From positions 3,100,001 through 3,164,000 of the forward strand of contig NZ_CP038437.2 of the NCBI RefSeq assembly GCF_008329985.2: a DNA stretch of 64,000 nucleotides, given 5' to 3'. The DNA is from Halomonas binhaiensis. Its GTDB lineage: Bacteria; Pseudomonadota; Gammaproteobacteria; Pseudomonadales; Halomonadaceae. The position numbers were made by a program, and so were the translations under genes. Below the pieces are notes generated by a model that was not told the DNA's origin, searched no databases, and saw only the letters and a list, made by a program, of their open reading frames with translations. Shown here one piece after another: positions 62,897 to 64,000 of the stretch. How positions within the stretch are numbered: position 1 is the first letter of the stretch; each line of letters opens with the position of its first letter.

Positions 62897-62912
62897 TGGC
62901 CCACATCTCGCT
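62897..62912 (+). promoter_or_regulatory. Candidate sigma-54 promoter of the nirB-like gene
   Basis: TGGCCCACATCTCGCT keeps the invariant GG and GC with ten bases between them, with two mismatches to TGGCAC-N5-TTGCT. Weaker than the other three in the locus. Confidence 0.45.
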
Positions 62913-63002
62913 AGAAGAATCACATCAATAACCGGACATCGTTCCACTTGCGGTCAACGGCGATCGCTTCCCGAAGGCAGGATGACCCTGCATATATATA
63001 GA

Positions 63003-63049
63003 CAAAGACGTCTCTGTATTCCCGAAGAAGGGGATGCGAGACGTCTTTG
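63003..63049 (+). promoter_or_regulatory. Long leader hairpin before the nirB-like gene
   Basis: A perfect 12-bp lower stem CAAAGACGTCTC/GAGACGTCTTTG continues into an upper stem (GTATTCCC against GGGGATGC, with G-U pairs) closed by a six-base GAAGAA loop. The ribosome site GGAGG (63058-63062) follows directly, after GTTTCT. It could act as an attenuator or translational switch. Confidence 0.6.
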
Positions 63050-63068
63050 CCGTTTCTGGAGGCTATCC

Positions 63069-64000
63069 ATGAACCACTTTCCTGTGCTGCACCAACACCT
63101 GGTTATCGTCGGCAACGGCATGGCAGCTCACCGACTGGTCGAAAGTCTGCGCAAACTGCCAGGCGCTCCTTCACGCATCACGGTAATCGGTGAAGAGCAC
63201 AGTGCCGCCTACAACCGCATCATGTTATCGCCCTGGCTGGCGGGTGAAATCGATCATGCAGGCCTTCTCCTGCCTAGTTCCGCAGCAGGTCAGCCAGAAG
63301 AGGTTCATGCAGCCCCCCATGTCGAGACCCGCCAGGGATTGCGTGCCACCACTATCGATCGTGCTGGCCACCAGCTGCATTGCGCCAATGGTGAAGTGAT
63401 CGATTACAACCACCTGGTGATCGCCACTGGCTCACGTTCCTTCATGCCTGAACTGGCAGGACTCAAGCTCAAGGGCGTTGGTGGTTTTCGTGATCTTCAA
63501 GATGCCGAGAACCTTGCCAGCAACACCAGAAAAGGCGGTGCTGCGGTGGTTATCGGCGGCGGCCTGCTCGGCCTGGAAGCCGCCGAAGGCCTGCGTAAGC
63601 GCGGTATGCAAGTCACTGTCCTGCAGCGCAGCGACCGCTTGATGAATCGCCAACTGGATACCACTGCCGCCAGGATGCTGACCCGGGAGCTCGAATCCCG
63701 CGGGCTGTACATCATCACCGCAGCGGATCCCACAGAAATCATCGGCAATGATCAGGGCCAGGTATGTGGTATCCGTCTAGCCGGGAGGACTGACGTCATC
63801 GCAGCGGACCAGGTGGTCATTGCCGCAGGTATCACTCCCAACATAGAGCTGGGACTTGATGCTGGTCTCGACTGCCAGCATGCCATTCTCGTCGATGAAT
63901 ACCTGGCCACTTCCGACCCTGATATCTCGGCCTTGGGTGAGTGCTGTCAGTTCCAGAACTCCACTTACGGTCTCGTCGATCCCATCTGGCGTCAGGTGGA
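63069..64000 (+). CDS. NirB/NasC-type FAD-dependent nitrite/nitrate reductase subunit, N-terminal part
   Basis: The frame is open from ATG 63069 (GGAGG at good spacing) to the window end, about 310 residues, so the gene is cut off. It has a pyridine-nucleotide-disulfide-oxidoreductase fold: FAD motif LVIVGNGMAAHRLVE, the YNRIMLSPWLAGE segment, VIATGSRSFMP, the NAD(P)H-binding VIGGGLLGLEAAEGL and the second FAD region TSDPDISALGECCQF. This fits either the N-terminal half of NirB nitrite reductase or the smaller flavoprotein that donates electrons to NasA. The siroheme part that would separate them is outside the window; cobA nearby shows siroheme is needed in the pathway. Confidence 0.88.
   Translation, partial: MNHFPVLHQHLVIVGNGMAAHRLVESLRKLPGAPSRITVIGEEHSAAYNRIMLSPWLAGEIDHAGLLLPSSAAGQPEEVHAAPHVETRQGLRATTIDRAGHQLHCANGEVIDYNHLVIATGSRSFMPELAGLKLKGVGGFRDLQDAENLASNTRKGGAAVVIGGGLLGLEAAEGLRKRGMQVTVLQRSDRLMNRQLDTTAARMLTRELESRGLYIITAADPTEIIGNDQGQVCGIRLAGRTDVIAADQVVIAAGITPNIELGLDAGLDCQHAILVDEYLATSDPDISALGECCQFQNSTYGLVDPIWRQV

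Larger units (their letters stand above)
62756..63068. other. Control region of the nirB-like gene
   Basis: About 310 bases without a gene between nasS and the flavoprotein gene. It contains an NtrC-like site, a weak sigma-54-type promoter and a long leader hairpin, listed separately. Confidence 0.6.

Noticed and set aside
1..64000. tRNA, rRNA, prophage or known defence-system genes
   Set aside because: None were recognised on either strand; the only mobile element seen is the degenerate IS3-type element.

Overview
The window looks like chromosomal DNA of a moderately GC-rich gammaproteobacterium, most probably of the Halomonadaceae (Halomonas-like). This is an inference from the gene families, operon layouts and the high Asp/Glu content of the giant surface protein; no rRNA or other taxonomic marker is present. 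Coding density is high. The exception is an AT-rich patch at about 41.5-43.3 kb that carries a decayed insertion sequence.

Region by region: (1) 1-6.5 kb is a complete nucleoside uptake and salvage cluster: the end of a Tsx-like outer-membrane nucleoside channel, NupC permease, then deoC-deoA-deoB-deoD-cdd, several joined by 1-4 base stop/start overlaps. (2) 6.5-18.3 kb is housekeeping: an MscS-type channel, an aldo/keto reductase, a DUF1415 protein, endonuclease V (nfi), the sbcD-sbcC nuclease pair, argE and a class I glutamine amidotransferase. (3) 18.3-30.0 kb holds a chemoreceptor, a DeaD-type RNA helicase, a YaiI/DUF188 protein, the glutathionyl-hydroquinone reductase YqjG, a LysR regulator, the murein endopeptidase MepM and an AcoR-like regulator whose sigma-54 contact loop and Walker B motif are degenerate. 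(4) 30.2-41.5 kb is a single 3772-residue type I secreted BapA-like adhesin on the minus strand. It has about 33 Ig-like repeats, and part of it is built from nearly identical 903-bp three-domain cassettes. (5) 41.5-43.3 kb is the AT-rich patch with an IS3-family (IS407-like) element that keeps its frameshift signal but has lost the DDE triad. (6) 43.6-49.2 kb contains an IalB-like periplasmic protein and a LacI-controlled catabolic operon (Gfo/Idh dehydrogenase, TIM-barrel isomerase, NupG-like permease) behind a perfect 16-bp operator palindrome. (7) 49.2-56.5 kb has two head-to-head L,D-transpeptidases, a nitrate/nitrite MFS transporter, a peroxiredoxin, a GFA-family protein and a ClsC-like phospholipase D lipoprotein. 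(8) 56.6-64 kb is a nitrate assimilation locus: cobA (siroheme synthesis), nasA, the nasT-nasS regulator pair and the start of a NirB/NasC-type flavoprotein.

The nitrate locus is the most informative for regulation. Sigma-54 (-24/-12) promoter matches precede nasA, nasT, narK and, more weakly, the nirB-like gene. Two NtrC-like palindromes lie upstream of these promoters. The nasA leader holds a four-unit 13-bp repeat, a hexaloop hairpin and a terminator-like hairpin, as expected for NasT (ANTAR) antitermination gated by the NasS nitrate sensor. Short tandem duplications of 6-21 bp recur throughout the window, often at stop codons or in leaders.

Nothing here is a clearly new defence or mobile system. 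The strongest leads are the nasA leader architecture, the recently amplified adhesin cassette, the degenerate AcoR-like regulator convergent with the adhesin, and the unassigned LacI operon.
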